This document shows, in pieces, positions 25,956 through 40,900 of a stretch of 64,000 nt of DNA. The stretch lies in assembly GCF_037975245.1 (NCBI RefSeq), contig NC_092583.1, positions 837,764-901,763 on the forward strand, written 5' to 3'. Source of the stretch: Apostichopus japonicus. Lineage: Eukaryota; Echinodermata; Holothuroidea; Aspidochirotida; Stichopodidae. Under the pieces are notes generated by a model. The model was not told where the DNA came from. It searched no databases and saw only the letters and a program-made list of their open reading frames with translations. The position numbers and the translations under genes were made by a program. The number at the start of each line of letters is the position of its first letter. The stretch's first letter is position 1.

Positions 25956-28900
25956 ATGGAAGGAATTTTGTACAAATGGACCAACTATGTTTCAGGTTGG
26001 CAAAAGGTCCAAACGACCAACGTAATAATAGTATTAGGCCTAGGGCCTAGTAGTAGTATGGTAACGACTTCGAGTCGTCCAGTCACTAATCACTCGTAGT
26101 CATAGTATACTAAGTAGCACTAGCATACTCACTAAGTATCCATACTTACTTAAGTATTTATTTGAATACTTATATTATAAAGTACTCATACAATAGTTCG
26201 AAATCACTTTTATATTTTAAAAAACAACTAAAACGGTCGGTACTAATTTAGAATCCGTACCATTCCTAACCCCTAACCCTACTTCCTTAAACCCTAATTC
26301 CTAACCCCTAACCCTACTTCCTAACCCCTATTCCATACTTCCTAACCCTAATTCCTAGCCCCTAGTAAGCTTTCCCATTCATATGGTATGGATTCTAAAG
26401 TTAGGCCAAACGGAACTTTATTAAATAAGCACGTGTAAAGTTTCTAGTTTATTTCCTTGTGTTTTGGTGGGGGGGGGGAGGGTGTTTTTTTTTGTTGGTG
26501 GCCTGGCCTTGATAAGCTCTGCTTCTGCCAGGTCTCCCACACTTCACATCATTTGTATATATCAATTGTTTAATTCCTATGGAATGTATTTGTATTGTTT
26601 ATTCAAATGTTATATGTTCACTTTGTTTATGTTATGGTGAAGTGGAAATAAATAGTTTTCAATTACTCCAATGTTTACGCACAGTATAAATTGTAGTTAG
26701 TACACTGTACTGGCTAGTCTTTGAAAGCATTACAATTCATATTACACTGCATTCTGTATCCCAACTATATTGGCATTTTTGACAAAGATTCAGACATATA
26801 ATTGAAGACATTTCTATCAAATTATGAGATTGATGTTATGACAACTAGTTTGTTGCTCCTTATGGACCAATTGTTTATCAATTAAACATGTTTATAATTT
26901 GAGTCCCACCAATTTATACATGCGTTAACCTTTCAAATAGTGCCCTTAGTACATAAGCATTGTTTCAACTGACTTTCAACTATACAGTACATAATCTTAC
27001 CCTACATGATTAAAGTTGATGTTGATTCTTATCTTATCTTAGGTTGGCAACCAAGATGGTTTATTTTAGACAAAGGAATCCTAGCTTATTATAAATCACA
27101 AGATGAAGTTGGTCAAGGCTGCAAGGGATCTGTTAAGCTTGCTTGTTGTGAAATTGATGGTAAGTTTTCAAACTCATCAGGCTGGTTTATGAACTAAGTT
27201 GATAATGTTCCCAAAACCTACCTATCGAGTATTGCAATTTAGCCAATTGGTCACATGAGTACTCCATGTTAACTTCTAAATTGTGAAGATATATGTGAAT
27301 TGACTTTTTGGTATGTACAGGGTTATATATATATACCTGTACGGAATATAAATTGTTTGAGTTTAGAAGTATGGTTTCTTACCCAAATGAAATGACACAG
27401 ACTGATTATTGTGCATTATTCACATAAATGGTTTTGCTGACATTCCATAGATTAGGCTTAGATGAAACTGAACAGACCTCTACAGACTTAGCTTGAAAAA
27501 TACTTCATGTGCGAATTTGCATTTCCTTTCAGCTGTTTGCTAAAAAGTACTGTACCACTTTATCATGTTTGCTCTAAACTCTTGTGTAAATTGTCATGAG
27601 GGTAAGGAAGGTTAAGAATAAAACCAGGTGACATGCGATTCTTATTCTTTGGACTAGATGCAAGTAACATATATACGTAGTTGCTGTTTATTATCCCATT
27701 TGCAAACACATTCAAGGAGTTTAACCGGTGTGGAATATCCTGAAACTAGCCACAAATTCAATTGATGCAAAAATGCAGCTCTTTAAACTTTCATTTCATT
27801 TTTCGCAGGAAAATATTACATTAATTTGACTTACAAGTGAAAGATTTAAATTGTTTCAAATCTTTCTATTGTATATATTTACAGTCCATGGTACAGACCC
27901 AACAAGAGTAGATTTGATCATTCCTGGGGAACAACATTTCTATGTTAAAGGGACGAGCGAGGCTGAGAGACAAAGGTGGCTGGTGGCTCTTGGCTCTGCC
28001 AAAGCCTGTCTAACAGACTCGATCGTACACCAAGGAAAAGGTAGTTACTGTAAATGCAAAAATATTTGAAATTTGATTGTCACTACCAGGGTACTATTGA
28101 ATGATAAATTAGCTACTTTGTGAAATGTATTTAAAACATTTGCAAACTATTTTCTCATGAACATATTTTATTTCTTGGCGCCGGGGATGGGACAAGGGGC
28201 TTGTGGGAGGGGCTGGAAATCCAGTTTGGCATGATACTTGTAAGGCCTTAGTCAATGCCATGTGACTATTTTGTGTTAGTAGGTTAATACTTGTGTAGAA
28301 TTAAATATTGTGGCCCCAATTCATGACCACCATTTTGACTGCAGTATGCAGGACGGTTAAGTTATTTACATGGAATCCAAGCTGTTCATGCTCCATTCAT
28401 TACCCCACCACACAGTCAATGAATACTTGGACTCTACAGATGTTAAAGCACAGTCTGTTCCTAAGGCAATTGTTAAATATGAAGACCCTACGAGAGTTTA
28501 GCTTTACCATAACACTGCATGATGTATGCCTGCTCCTCTAGTGAGAGGGCTCTGAGCATCAAATGTGTGGCTACCTGTTATTGTTTCAAACCAGAATTGT
28601 GTTACATTATAACTAGAGAGGGAAACATATATATGCAGTTTACTCGTTTCTCCTCTTCAACACTCAATACAGTTACCATTGCTGCATTAATTAACAATGC
28701 AAATAAAATGTCTAAATGACATTTATGTCTTATTGTTTTGGCAGAGGAATCTGATAGTAACATGAGAAGTAAGATGTCAGAACTTAGGCTTTACTGTGAC
28801 TTGCTGATGCAGCAAGTTGCTTCAGTGAAAGAGGCTTGTGAGGAGAGAGAACAACCAGATGTGGAGGTAAGGGTTCAAACCAAGCAATTCACTGTCCATG

Positions 28901-31900
28901 AGTATATAATGTAGCAGCTACTCAGAGACAGCATCGTTAATAAGTGCATGATGAGGAATGACATCAAGCTGTCCAGGTAAGCAAACCAACTATTTAATTG
29001 TCTCTGAGTTACTACATAGCTTCTCTGGGATGGAATAGTTATTATTTTAATTCATGACGAAAGGTAACAACTAGCTTTAGATGTATGAGGTTTTATGAGT
29101 GGTATGCAAGCTATATTTGCTACTGCTACAGTCTAACAAGGATACAATGGAGTATGTATTGTATGTATTTTAGATCCTCCTGCAAGCAGGAATTTGTGAA
29201 GAAGCCATCATTGGCTTATCAAAGCCGCAAGCTGACCAAAGTCAGTTACTTAGATTCATATTTAACGTCCATGATTATGAATAGTCAATTGTCAACAACT
29301 CTGTAACTGGACGACATACATTAATCTTGGAGTGACTCGAACTTGGGACCTCATGATTGAAAGGCACCTGCTTTAACCACTGAGCTTACACTCCCATTGA
29401 TGATGAGAGTGAACAGATGAGAGTGAACAAAAGCTGAGAATAATGTAGCTTCTCAGAAACAAGATCATCGTGAGGAGTATGAACTGGCTGCAGGGGTAGA
29501 CAATGAATATCATGGCTATTCAGTGATGGCATCATTATAATTTCATAATAAGCTGATGTTTTTCATCTCTGCAATTAGAATAGCTACTTAGCTATGGCAT
29601 AGTTGTATAAGTTAGAGGCCCTGATGCTCTCATCTCCATGAGTAGCAGAGCTACTTAGATATATGCAATAGGTTTATGTTGTATTATGCCATATATTAAT
29701 TTTGATTGGTACAAGTAGTTCATATTTAGCATTGCTGCCCTCTTCATATTCTTAAGAACAGTATGCATGTTTGGGTGTGCTGTTATTGACTACTAACTTC
29801 TATCAGATATTTACTTGACAACAACATGAGACAGAAAGCAGAATTAAACATCTTATTAAACATCTTTGGTAAGAAGATAAGTGACAATACTTCAGTGTAT
29901 AGGCTAGAGGCAATTATGTTTTTCATCTCTATGAGTAGCATAGCTTCTTAGCTATGGCATACAGGGGTGTCAGAAGCTATTTGGGATTGGTACGGCAGAT
30001 CAGAGTGTGGCCATCTATCATAATTATCGGGGGGAGGTTTGGTAGGTCAAACTACGCCACGCGCCACCATAGTTGGCGCGTAGCGTAATTGAGAAAATTT
30101 TGAAAAAATGCCTCCCAGATTGCAGGAAATGGCACTTCCCAAGCTTGAAAACAAGACCCCTGCCATGCCAGAGTAGTCACATTTAGCCTACTTGCTTGTT
30201 TCATTTTGGTTCTTTACATTTTGCCATTTTTTTTGGGGCCATTCTTAGTCATACATACATACATACACACATACACACATACATACATACATACATACAT
30301 ACATACATACATTAGCTATCAATGCAAAAATGTATAAACACTCAAAACATGCTGAGTGAGAAAGAAAAAAGAAGAACTTAGCATTTTCGCATCTTTTCAG
30401 TTTGCACAATCACTTCCTGCTACAAGATACTGTACCAGCTAAATTATTTCCTGCTATTCAATGATTTTTCATTTATGAATAATTTAGGTAAATATCAGGT
30501 AAGTGCCATCCACAGAGGTATGTACAGTAATACTGATCACAGAATAAACATTTTTGTAATTATGAAATTAATATTTGTTTTCTCACTATTTCCATTTTTG
30601 CAGAAATTGAACCAGTCGACCTCTCTTTTATCCCAAACCTGTGGTACTTTTATCGATACGTTAGAAAACTGTATGCAACTTGCCAACTCATCGTTAAACC
30701 AACACAATTCACAGAATTCTGTCACAGATGCTGCTATACTGTCCTCTGTCACTCCCGAACGGGTAAGGTGAACTATAAATCATACTACATAGCCTGACTG
30801 GAATACAAATACCGTTTATGCATATATCGTACCTATATTGTGAAACCAACTGGCCAATTAACACCTTAAAGTAAATGAGCAATGGATATGCAACATTTCA
30901 TATTAATGGCTCTAATCTTACTGTAACTAATTTTCATTATACCAAAATTGGTCAGTCTATTCATAAATTTACTGAACTTTTCATTCTGGGGGTGGGGGAG
31001 GCAGGGGACCAGATGAGAGATATGAAGTTGTGGCTTGGTTCTTTATTTTCAGGATTCACTAAATATTGCAATAAAGTACCTCACAGTGATGGAGGCTTTG
31101 TTAGGAATAGTACTTTATCTTTTCCAAAAGATCATCTTATTACGGAATGGAAAGAGCTAAAATTAAAGAATTGATCAAACACTGCACTGCTTTGCTAGTT
31201 TTCATAATAAGGCTTGCTGTAGAGACTCATTGCCATTGTGTTGTAAGGTCGAAGGTCGAAAGTTACAGAAAAATAAGCATTCTTGTACAGTATTCAGTTA
31301 AACTGTAAAAGGGTGGTTAAGGTAGTTCCCTCATAGACGGCATCGACTCGACCTGGTTTGGAGTTATTACTGTCGAAAAGGGTCAAAGGTTAGCAAACAT
31401 TCTATTTAAGATTGCGTTGATCTGTTTATTACTGACAGCATCAAGTGTGAGCCCCTCAAAATGTAGACTGGCATACAAAATGGCAGATTTGATCTATTAC
31501 ACTAGACACAATTAGGTAAAATTAATTGAACATACAGGTGTGGAAATAATAACAATAGCATTACCATACTTGCAATAAATGGGATAGCAAACAAGGTCGT
31601 AAGTGAACACCTTGCAAGAGGCCCTTAATAGATACAAACATCTGAGAACTTTAAAGGTCGTTAGTTAAATCTTTTTTCTTGTTATCTCTGATTTCTTTGC
31701 AGAAAAGAACTTCATCTTTAAGAGGTCACGCAGTTGAAGACAGGTATATGTGTTATTTTTCTTCATTCTTGGAAGCAAAAAATCGGATGAAAACTTATAA
31801 AACAAAAAAGTTTTATGTTGAACATCATTCCACTCGATATGAATCATTTCATGCTATCAATACATGTAATTTATGCAAATTATCATCACCGGGAAATGAA

Positions 31901-34900
31901 TAGTTACATGAATGAGTATTTCAAAGCCATTAGCTGATTGGGTATGTCAGTGACTTTATGCAAATGAGCTGCTGTAAAGGGTTACCCCGATTGGTTGAAT
32001 ATGTACTAATTATGGTGTCTGAAAGAAGCTGATTGGTCCTGATGCTTTTAGCCCATATAGGATCTTCTTCAAATGGTAAACTAATGACAACAAGAAAACA
32101 AAGAAAATGCAAACATTTTAGGTAAAAACAGGAAAAAGTAATCCGAAAAAAAAGTGAGAAAAATGAGATAGAACAGAACTTTGATAGGGTTGAAATGTGT
32201 CAAAAATTAAGACTGACTATTTCATTTCTGACTATTCCGGCAATTTAATGATGAGTTAACAAAATATTATCCTGTGAAGCATTGAATATTTCAATTGCGA
32301 GTGACTTAAAGCAAGCGGATGATTTTCTTTGGTCGTTATCTCAAAGAAATTCCACAAAACTTGCCAAATTATGTTCAACAGTATATGAATATGAAAAAAT
32401 CTCTCTCTTGGCCTTTCTTCCAAGTGCTAAACTCACTTAAAAACAAAGTAATGATTTGTGATAAAATTGTGGATCAATTCTTTTGTCGGCATTACTCCAT
32501 ACAGTATACCACAAACCATTAAAAAAAAACATCAGATTGCGAAAGGCCAAAAATGATGAACAGTTTTGGAATTTTACTCGACCGTTTGTAATTTATCTTG
32601 TGTGTTGTTGAAGTGTTTGTCAATAGCGCAAGTAGTTATGAGAATGAAAAAGTGAAACCGTACGGGAAGAAAAAAATGTAGATTTCTCGCTCAAAACTAA
32701 ACTGTGGTGTGTTCTTGTCATAGGTACACGCCACCTACTACCAACAAATACGGTATTCAGACGAGATACCACAATTTAGAGGACATGGCGTCCAGACCCC
32801 GACGTCACCGATCAGGAGACCATGCCAGGACTTCCAGTACAAGCAGCGCAGAGAGCGTACCAGTAGAACAGAGTAAAAAGATGTCCAAAGAAAAGTCTGA
32901 CACAGAATCTAGAACTTCCATCAAAGAAAAAAACGAAGAGGCTGAAGTCCAGACGACCAGCCCTAGATACAAGACATTCTTCTCTGAATTACAAACCAAG
33001 TGAGTACAATAGAGAGCCAAGTGTTGATATAATCATTAGTTGGTAATGGTTTTTGCATAAATTATTTCACTACACTGTTAATCGTACCATTATTTTGGTC
33101 ATCGTGAACAACCTTCCTCACAGTCACCTGTCTGTTATACTAATTTGCTGGGGCAAATCCAGTTCTGTCCTCTCATAGCTTCAGTTCAAAGATTATGCCC
33201 TGTTTTGTGACATGGATCTAAGCATGGGTCTCAGCTTTGTTTTTGTTGGTTCTAAGCTTTTGGTTTGAACTATCAATTTGATTTTAGGATATAAACTAAT
33301 ATTAACGATATGTGTAGCGTTTATGTCAGAGACAACCGTCCATACTTTTTGCCAAGCTCAAAAGCCCCAGTCTTGTTACTCATAGGTTATCTGTTTGTAT
33401 TGCTGTCTTTTTTTGTCGTTTTTCTTTCAACTGCTGAAGTTGATAGTTTATCTGTGCAGTTGTTTGTTTAGGGGGGGGGGGGTAGGGGTATGGGGGTCAG
33501 AGAGGGGATGGGTGGGTTAGTTTCCAGTAAGAGCTACACTGGTTGCTACAGTCTGTATATAACTATATGACCTACATGTCTCTCATTAAAGGAAAGATGA
33601 GGAATTTGAAAAACACTTCTTAATCTAGCTCAACAGTTGAAATCACAGTATGACATACATAACCTTTCTAAGGTTTTTGCAAAGTAACAAAATGAAAGAG
33701 AATGAAAATTAATTTGTTGGATTGAGAATGTTTCTGTACTGGACTAAAATCAGTAATAATTAATTCACTGCTCATTAGAGCAGACAATTGTTGTGAGTAT
33801 ATAGATCTCTTTAAGTTGCAGGACTGCTCATTTAAGGTGTGAAGATCAATATAGGGCCGGGTCAACATTACAACCCAATTAAATATGGAGCTCTCAAAAG
33901 GGGACAATTATTCTGTGTAATTATTTTCCAACTTCAGTTTTGGTATCCTATAACATATTAATGTATGTGGGAACATGGGTGCCTTCATAAAATTCCAATT
34001 ATTTGTTTTAAATAGCAGCAATGATTTGTGTTTTTCTCCTATCCTCCTGTTTTGGTAGGATCCACATTTTATGTTCAGAAGAAGTGAGGCAGATTAAAAA
34101 AGGAACTTGTGCAATAAGCTTATGAAATACCTAAACAAAGAAAAATCTGTTTTGCCTTCCGTATAGCAATGCTGTAGTTTTGTTTCACGCATGTTATTTT
34201 CATAAGAGTGCAATTAATTGTGCTAATTTTAAAACTTGTGCAATAATTGTTAATTTATGAATATTAAGTAATGGAGAATGTTTATATACTTTTCACTAAT
34301 TGCATGAGTAAGCCGAGTTAATTGGTCGCAAAATCTGTACTGTCTGTTTGGAAAGTGAATGTGTAATTTCTTCTTAGTTTACATAGTCAGAGTTATACTT
34401 GTAAATTGCTTGTACAAAGATTCAGGGAATGATCAAGGGCAGGGGATGATCAAGGTGTGTTGGGGGGGGTGGGGGGTAGAGCAACACTTGTAAATTAATT
34501 GCTTGTACAAAGATTCCCTCCATTATCATAATCTTGCCCAGAAACAACAGTGAAATATTGTCAACAGCAGCACAACCAGCACTAAGGTAAAGGGCATGGG
34601 ATGATCAAGGTGTGTTTGAGGGGGTGGGTAGGGGGCGGGGGGGGGGGGGGGTAGGGCAACACTTGTAAAGAGGAGAAGTGATTTAAAGTTCATTAGCATG
34701 CCTTACACATATATACACAAGTAAGAGCAAATAATTCCCAAGAAAGGGGTATGCTGGAGATGAGCAGAGCTTTGTTCTTTGCATTTTGCTTAATATTGGT
34801 TATTACTTCTTCATCTGCCTAAGGTAAAGTCCTCCAGTTAAGAAAAGAAAAGATATATAGAATGGTTGTTGATTTTGAGTTTGGTGTGAGGTTTTAAAGG

Positions 34901-37900
34901 CTGTACATTTTGACCTGGCTGAACGGAATAAATTTGAACTGTTTCACGTTGTTACTGGCATGTTTGTGTAATCTTTGTCTATAGTCTAGCATGTTTGTTT
35001 TTGTGTAGACCCTGCTATCCTTACATTAATTTGACAGTATTTACCTCATTACTAATTTGGGATCAGATTGAAACTACTACAACTGTGTCCATGTGGCGTT
35101 AAACCAGATGTTTCTATTTATAGAGGGACATTTTCCTAATTTCCTCCAAACATAATAAACATGATTGCAACATGTCTCTAAATAAATAATTAACATTATT
35201 GTCAAAACAGACTTAACATTTGAAAAAGAAAGTTTCAGGGCAAATGTCAACCCATACCTAGGCTGTTATTATCAATACTTTATTCCCAGTCCTATTAATC
35301 ACATATACATGTTATGTAATGTGAAGAAGCATCAGTGTGTATATGATTATAGGGTAGGTGAATTTAAGGTCCAGTTTCTCTAGACATTGGCTAGCGACTG
35401 TCCTATTGTATGTGTTAATTTACTGATATACTTAACTTTAGCTGCTTTAAGTTACAGTACATTTGATTATTATGATTATTTATTATTTATTGAATTTCAT
35501 ATAACGCAACCCCAACAAAGTTTTCGGTTGCGCTTTACAACAAAATACAAAGAAAGAATAAATCATTCATAAGAAAATAAGATATCAAATGGCGTAGAAA
35601 AATATACTAGATGAATGTACAAAAATATACAATTGTTATGAAAATCAAAGAGAAAAATAGAAAATGCAAAATGCAATATAAAATCTAAAAGAAACTTCAA
35701 AAATATGAAATATAATGAATACAAATATTGAAAATTTGAAAAATTTAGTATATAAGTGATTAGCCAGGAAATAAATATGTTTTGAGTTTTCTTTTAAAAA
35801 TTGCAAGATTCTCAGATTGTTTGACATGGTAAGGTAATTTATTCCATTGCTCGGTGCCAAATACACTTATTGCTCTTGAAGCAAAAGTGACCCTCTGTGG
35901 CATGGGGTATTTATGGTCCAGTTTTTTTACTTGCCCATCCCAATAATGCAATATTATCTTATTATCTTCCTAAGATATCAATTCACGGTACTGTCATACC
36001 ATCTCCCTCACATATGGTCGTTGGCTCCCTCGTTGCGAACCACTGCCCACTTACATCTACTAGGACCCAAATATTATTCTGTAATCTGTTGCTTATTTCA
36101 TTAATTAAAAAAAAATTTACTCTCAATAATACACATGTGTTGCTTTATTATTATTATTATTTTTTTTTTTATGATTTATTTTAAAAATTATTTTCTTAGA
36201 TTTTCTGACATTAAGCTGAACCAGAATGATGGCATTCCAACTTCCACATTCCTTGATGCCTGCGTCTGTATCGTTGGCATATTTGGTAGGTTTTACAAAT
36301 CAAACTGTGCTACAAAGGTGTAGACTTTTGCCCATACCCAGGTGTGAAATAAAAGTTTGCTTGGTCAAGGAGATATCTTCTTAACAATTTGCAAAAGATA
36401 TCTCTTGAAATTTTGAGAGACCATCCTAGTTTTGAACTGTAGATTTTATCTCAAATTGTTTAAATGTTGTGTCAGTTTAAGACATTATTGTTATCAAGCT
36501 CGTACAAACCTAAATGACTTTGTTTTAAACTTTGGGGTGATTGGGGGAAGTGGGGGGGGGCGGGTTGGTAAGGGAAACTTCATGTATTACAGTAGTCATT
36601 CAATAATCAATGCAATTTTTGCAGAAGTGATATGAATTGATTTCAGTTGCATCAGTCTGTTTAGAATTCCTCAGACTTACATATGTCTATTCGTGGTCAT
36701 AAATACGATATATATATCTATATATATATATATACTATTATATATATGTATATATCTATATATAAATATATATTGGTTATGACCATGGAGACACATATAT
36801 GTATATTTTTGGAATATTTGTATTATTTCTATGATATTTTTGGTTGTTGTTTCAGATGCTTTGAATGGCACTGCCTTTGCACCTGTGAAAATGGATATTA
36901 ATGGAAATATAAGGGTATGTATTTCACATTTAGTCATAATATATTTGCATTTTACGCTATGCCTGAAGCTTTTGTCACTGTGGACAAGTCATATTATAGT
37001 CACACTCCCCTCAATCTTACTATTAAAGGGACAGACTCGTATTTGAGTCCTTTCTTATACAAGTAACACAACATATTTCCCAGGCTGTTGAACCAACCAA
37101 AGTACAAATATTCAGCCATAGAAGCAAGACAGTCATAAGTCAAATATCTTCATCCGTTCCTGTCAAAGGCCCTTCAGCCGTTGCTATTTTCATTTTTAGA
37201 ATCAATTGTTTTCCATATCTCTTATGCCGTCTTGTCGAGTGCGAGAATAAGCCTGTTCTTCTGCCTGTGTTGGTCCGCAGCGTAAAAATCGATATTTAAA
37301 TTGTGTTCCTTCACAGAAAATCCGTCAGAAGTATAAGAGTGACCCAGATGCCTACGGGATTTTGCAAGATATCGTACAACAAGAGGTGAAAGATAACACC
37401 ACCACTGCGAAAAACTCCGCCACCGATGCCCTTATGTGGTTGAGGAGGTACGGTGACCGTTGTATGTTGTATCTATAAGCCAGGGGTGGGCAACCTAAGG
37501 CCCACGGTCACATGTGGCCCGCCAGTGATTTTTTTGCAGCCTGTGAGATGTCTCAAGAAAAAGGAAAAAAATCATTCTATTTTACATTCACAAAAAACGA
37601 GCTAGCTGCTTAGAATTTATCTGTACTAATGATGCTGTCAGGTAGGTCTATTATCACCATTAATTATCATATGTACTGTATTGACATTACTATGTTTTTG
37701 TGATACAGATTAGTACACACACCTTTTGCTTCAAAGTCCTCGGAATCAAAGGTTTGAAATCAACAGCAGGTCGTTGGTTAGGTGCGGCCCTGTCAATCTT
37801 TCCCTCCTAAAATCTGGCTCTTTCATTCAAAAAGGTTGCCCACCCCTGCTATAAGCTGTTTGTGTGTTGCAATTATAAATCAACGTCCATTGTAGCTGGT

Positions 37901-40900
37901 TGCATGTAATTATTATAAAACCTATTTCACTTTTCAAAACTTATATGTTAGGGTCAAAGTTAAGGAACTACATGGCTGGGTTGGACAGGGGAGCAGATGG
38001 GATGGGGGGGGGGAATTAGTAAGGGATCTTTCTTTCTCTGGGGGATAGGACTGATTTTTGGTTCCTTGCTTTAGCAAAAGGAACCTATGTAGTCAGGTTG
38101 GCGTGGGTGTGTGTGTGCGTCTGTGACACTTGCTTGGGTACGCTCTATCTCAATAAGGGAATGTTGGATTGAGGCCAAACTTGGACTATAGATCCGCCAT
38201 ATGGAGAAGGTGTGCCCTATTGTTTTTGGTGCCCACAAAGGTCACCAAAAGGTCAGTTATGGTCCAAAAACCGAAAATATTAAAACTGCAATAACTCCTA
38301 GTGCCAATGTGTGACAAGGTTGATATTTTGGGACAAGCTGTGAACTGGTTAGGGGAACATTTTCAAAGTTAGCGGCTATGTGATCTGAGGTCACCAAAGG
38401 TCAATTAAGGATAAAAAACTAGTATTTTTGCGATAACTTGAGAACAAAATGTCCGTTAGGGTTGGGAGTTGCTTCAATGTAATCCAATTGTCGACCCGCA
38501 TCTGGGTGACCCTTGACCTCAATTTGACCTCTGGTGACCTTTACGTGTTTTGGGGGATTTTTACAGTTTCGATGCTATTTTCAGATGTCAAAGGTACCTT
38601 CTGATCATAAATGTCAATAGGTTGACCCCGTGTGACCTTTTTGTGCAAAGTTATATGGGGTCAAAGTTTTTCGGTCGGAGTTAGGATGACTGTACAGACT
38701 TGTCGTTTTGTTTTTTGGAATCAGGAGAAAAAACTACATCTGAAACCAAGGTCAAAAGGTCTAAGGTCACAATAGAAAAAATATGCTTATTTTGGGAGGA
38801 AACGAGCAAAAAAGAAAATATTTGGTTTTGATGCTAGATTTGGATATCAAAGGTACCTTCCGATCAAAAATGTCAATGGGTTGACACCCGTGTGACCTTC
38901 GTGTGCGAAGTTATCCAAGGTCAAAGTTAATTTTCAGACATTTCATGCAATAACTCCCAGTTCCAAGATGTGACACAGTTGATATTTTTAGACAAGCTGT
39001 AAATGGTATAGGGGAATATTTTCAAACTTAACAGTCATGTGATCTGAGGTCACCAAAGGTCAATTAATGTTAAAAAACTATTATTTTGGGGGGAGAAAAT
39101 GGGCAAAGAAAAAAATGTTTGAATTTTTATAGTTTGATGCTATATTCACGTCTCAAAAACGTCAATATGTTGACCCCAGGTGACCTTTGTGTGTTAAGTT
39201 ACATGAGGTCAAAGTTAATTTTCAGACATTTAGTGCAATAACTCCCAGTGCCAAGGTGTGACACGGTTGATATTTTGGTACAAGTTGCGAATGGTATAGG
39301 GGAACATTTTCAAACTTAACGGTCATGTGATCCGAGGTCACAAAAGGTCAATTAATGATAAAAAACTAGTATTTTTGCGATAACTTGAGAACAAATTGTC
39401 CGTTAGGGTTGGGAGTTGCTTCCATGTAATCCAATTGTCGACCCGCATCTGGGTGACCTTTGACCTCAATTTGACCTCTGGTGACCTTTACGTGTTTTGG
39501 GGGATTTTTACAGTTTCGATGATATTTTCAGATGTCAAAGGTGCCTTCCGATCAAAAATGGCAATAGGTTGACACCTGTGTGACCTTCGTGTGCGAAGTT
39601 ATACGAGGTCAAAGTTAATTTTCAGACATTTCATGCAATAACTCCCAGTTCCAAGGTGTGACACAGTTGATATTGTTGGACAAGTTGTAAATGGTATAGG
39701 GGAATATTTTCAAACTTAACGGTCATGTGATCTGAGGTCACCAAAGGTCAATTAATGTTATAAAACTAGTATTTTTGGGGGGATAAAATGGGCAAAGAAA
39801 AAATGTTTGAATTTTTATAGTTTGATGCTATATTCACGTCTCACCGATCAAAAATGTCAACATGTTGACCTCAGGGTGACCTTTGTGTTTTAAGTTATAT
39901 GAGGTCAAAGTTAATCTTCAGACATTTAGTGCAATAACTCCCAGTGCCAAGGTGTGACACGGTTGATATTTTGGGAAAAGTTGCAAATGGTATAGGGGAA
40001 TATTTTCAAATGGAACGGTCATGTGATCCAAGGTCATCAATGGTCAGTTAATGTTAAAAACTAGTATTTTTGGGGGGAGAAAATGGGCAAAGAAAAAAAT
40101 GTTTGAATTTTTATAGTTTAATGCTACATTCACGTCCCACCGATCAAAAATATCAATTGGTTGACCTCCGGGTGCCCTTTGTGTGTGAAGTTATGCATAC
40201 AAGTTCAAAGTTAATTTTTAGACATTTAATGCAAGTAAATCCCAATGCCAAGGTGTGACACGGTTGATATTTTGGGACAAGTTGTGAATGGGGTGGTGGA
40301 ACATTTTCAAACTTAACGGTCATGTCATCTGAGGTCACCAATGCAATGTTATCATATCTGTTGACCCGCTTGTAGGTGACCTTATATTTCTTACATTTTC
40401 TACGCCATATTTAGAACTAAAAAGTGCCTTTTGATCAAAAATCTGATCACAATTTGTGATCACAAGTGTTGTCTATAGTGTTGGTTACTGTATGGGTACA
40501 TGTAGGACCACAATTACTTGGACTATTTGAGCCCAATCTTGCTTGATAATATTATGTGTATTGTCATATACCCCTACGCAAGGAACCACAGTGCCCTTGG
40601 GCTCTTGTTTTCTATGTTTACATCCTTTCTAACTTCCTGTAAGTCGACAGGTTGGGTAAATATCTATAAGCTCTTTGTACTCTTCAAATCTGTACTGAAG
40701 TTGTACTTAATGTTATTTACTCAAGTAAAATTGTCTTTTTTTTTACCAAAAAAAATGGAAAAAGAATATATAAACAAAGGAAAAGGTGATACAATCTCTG
40801 TCAGGTTTTGGTAAAATTTTTGATATATTTTCAGGACTTTACCTTCTTTTTTCAATGCTGTAAAATTTGACTGTTTAGTGACATATTTGTAGTCTTTTTT

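Noticed and set aside
29960..30165. Complete hAT element starting CAGGGGTG and ending ACCCCTG
   Set aside because: Only about 8 terminal bases match and the flanks show no target duplication.
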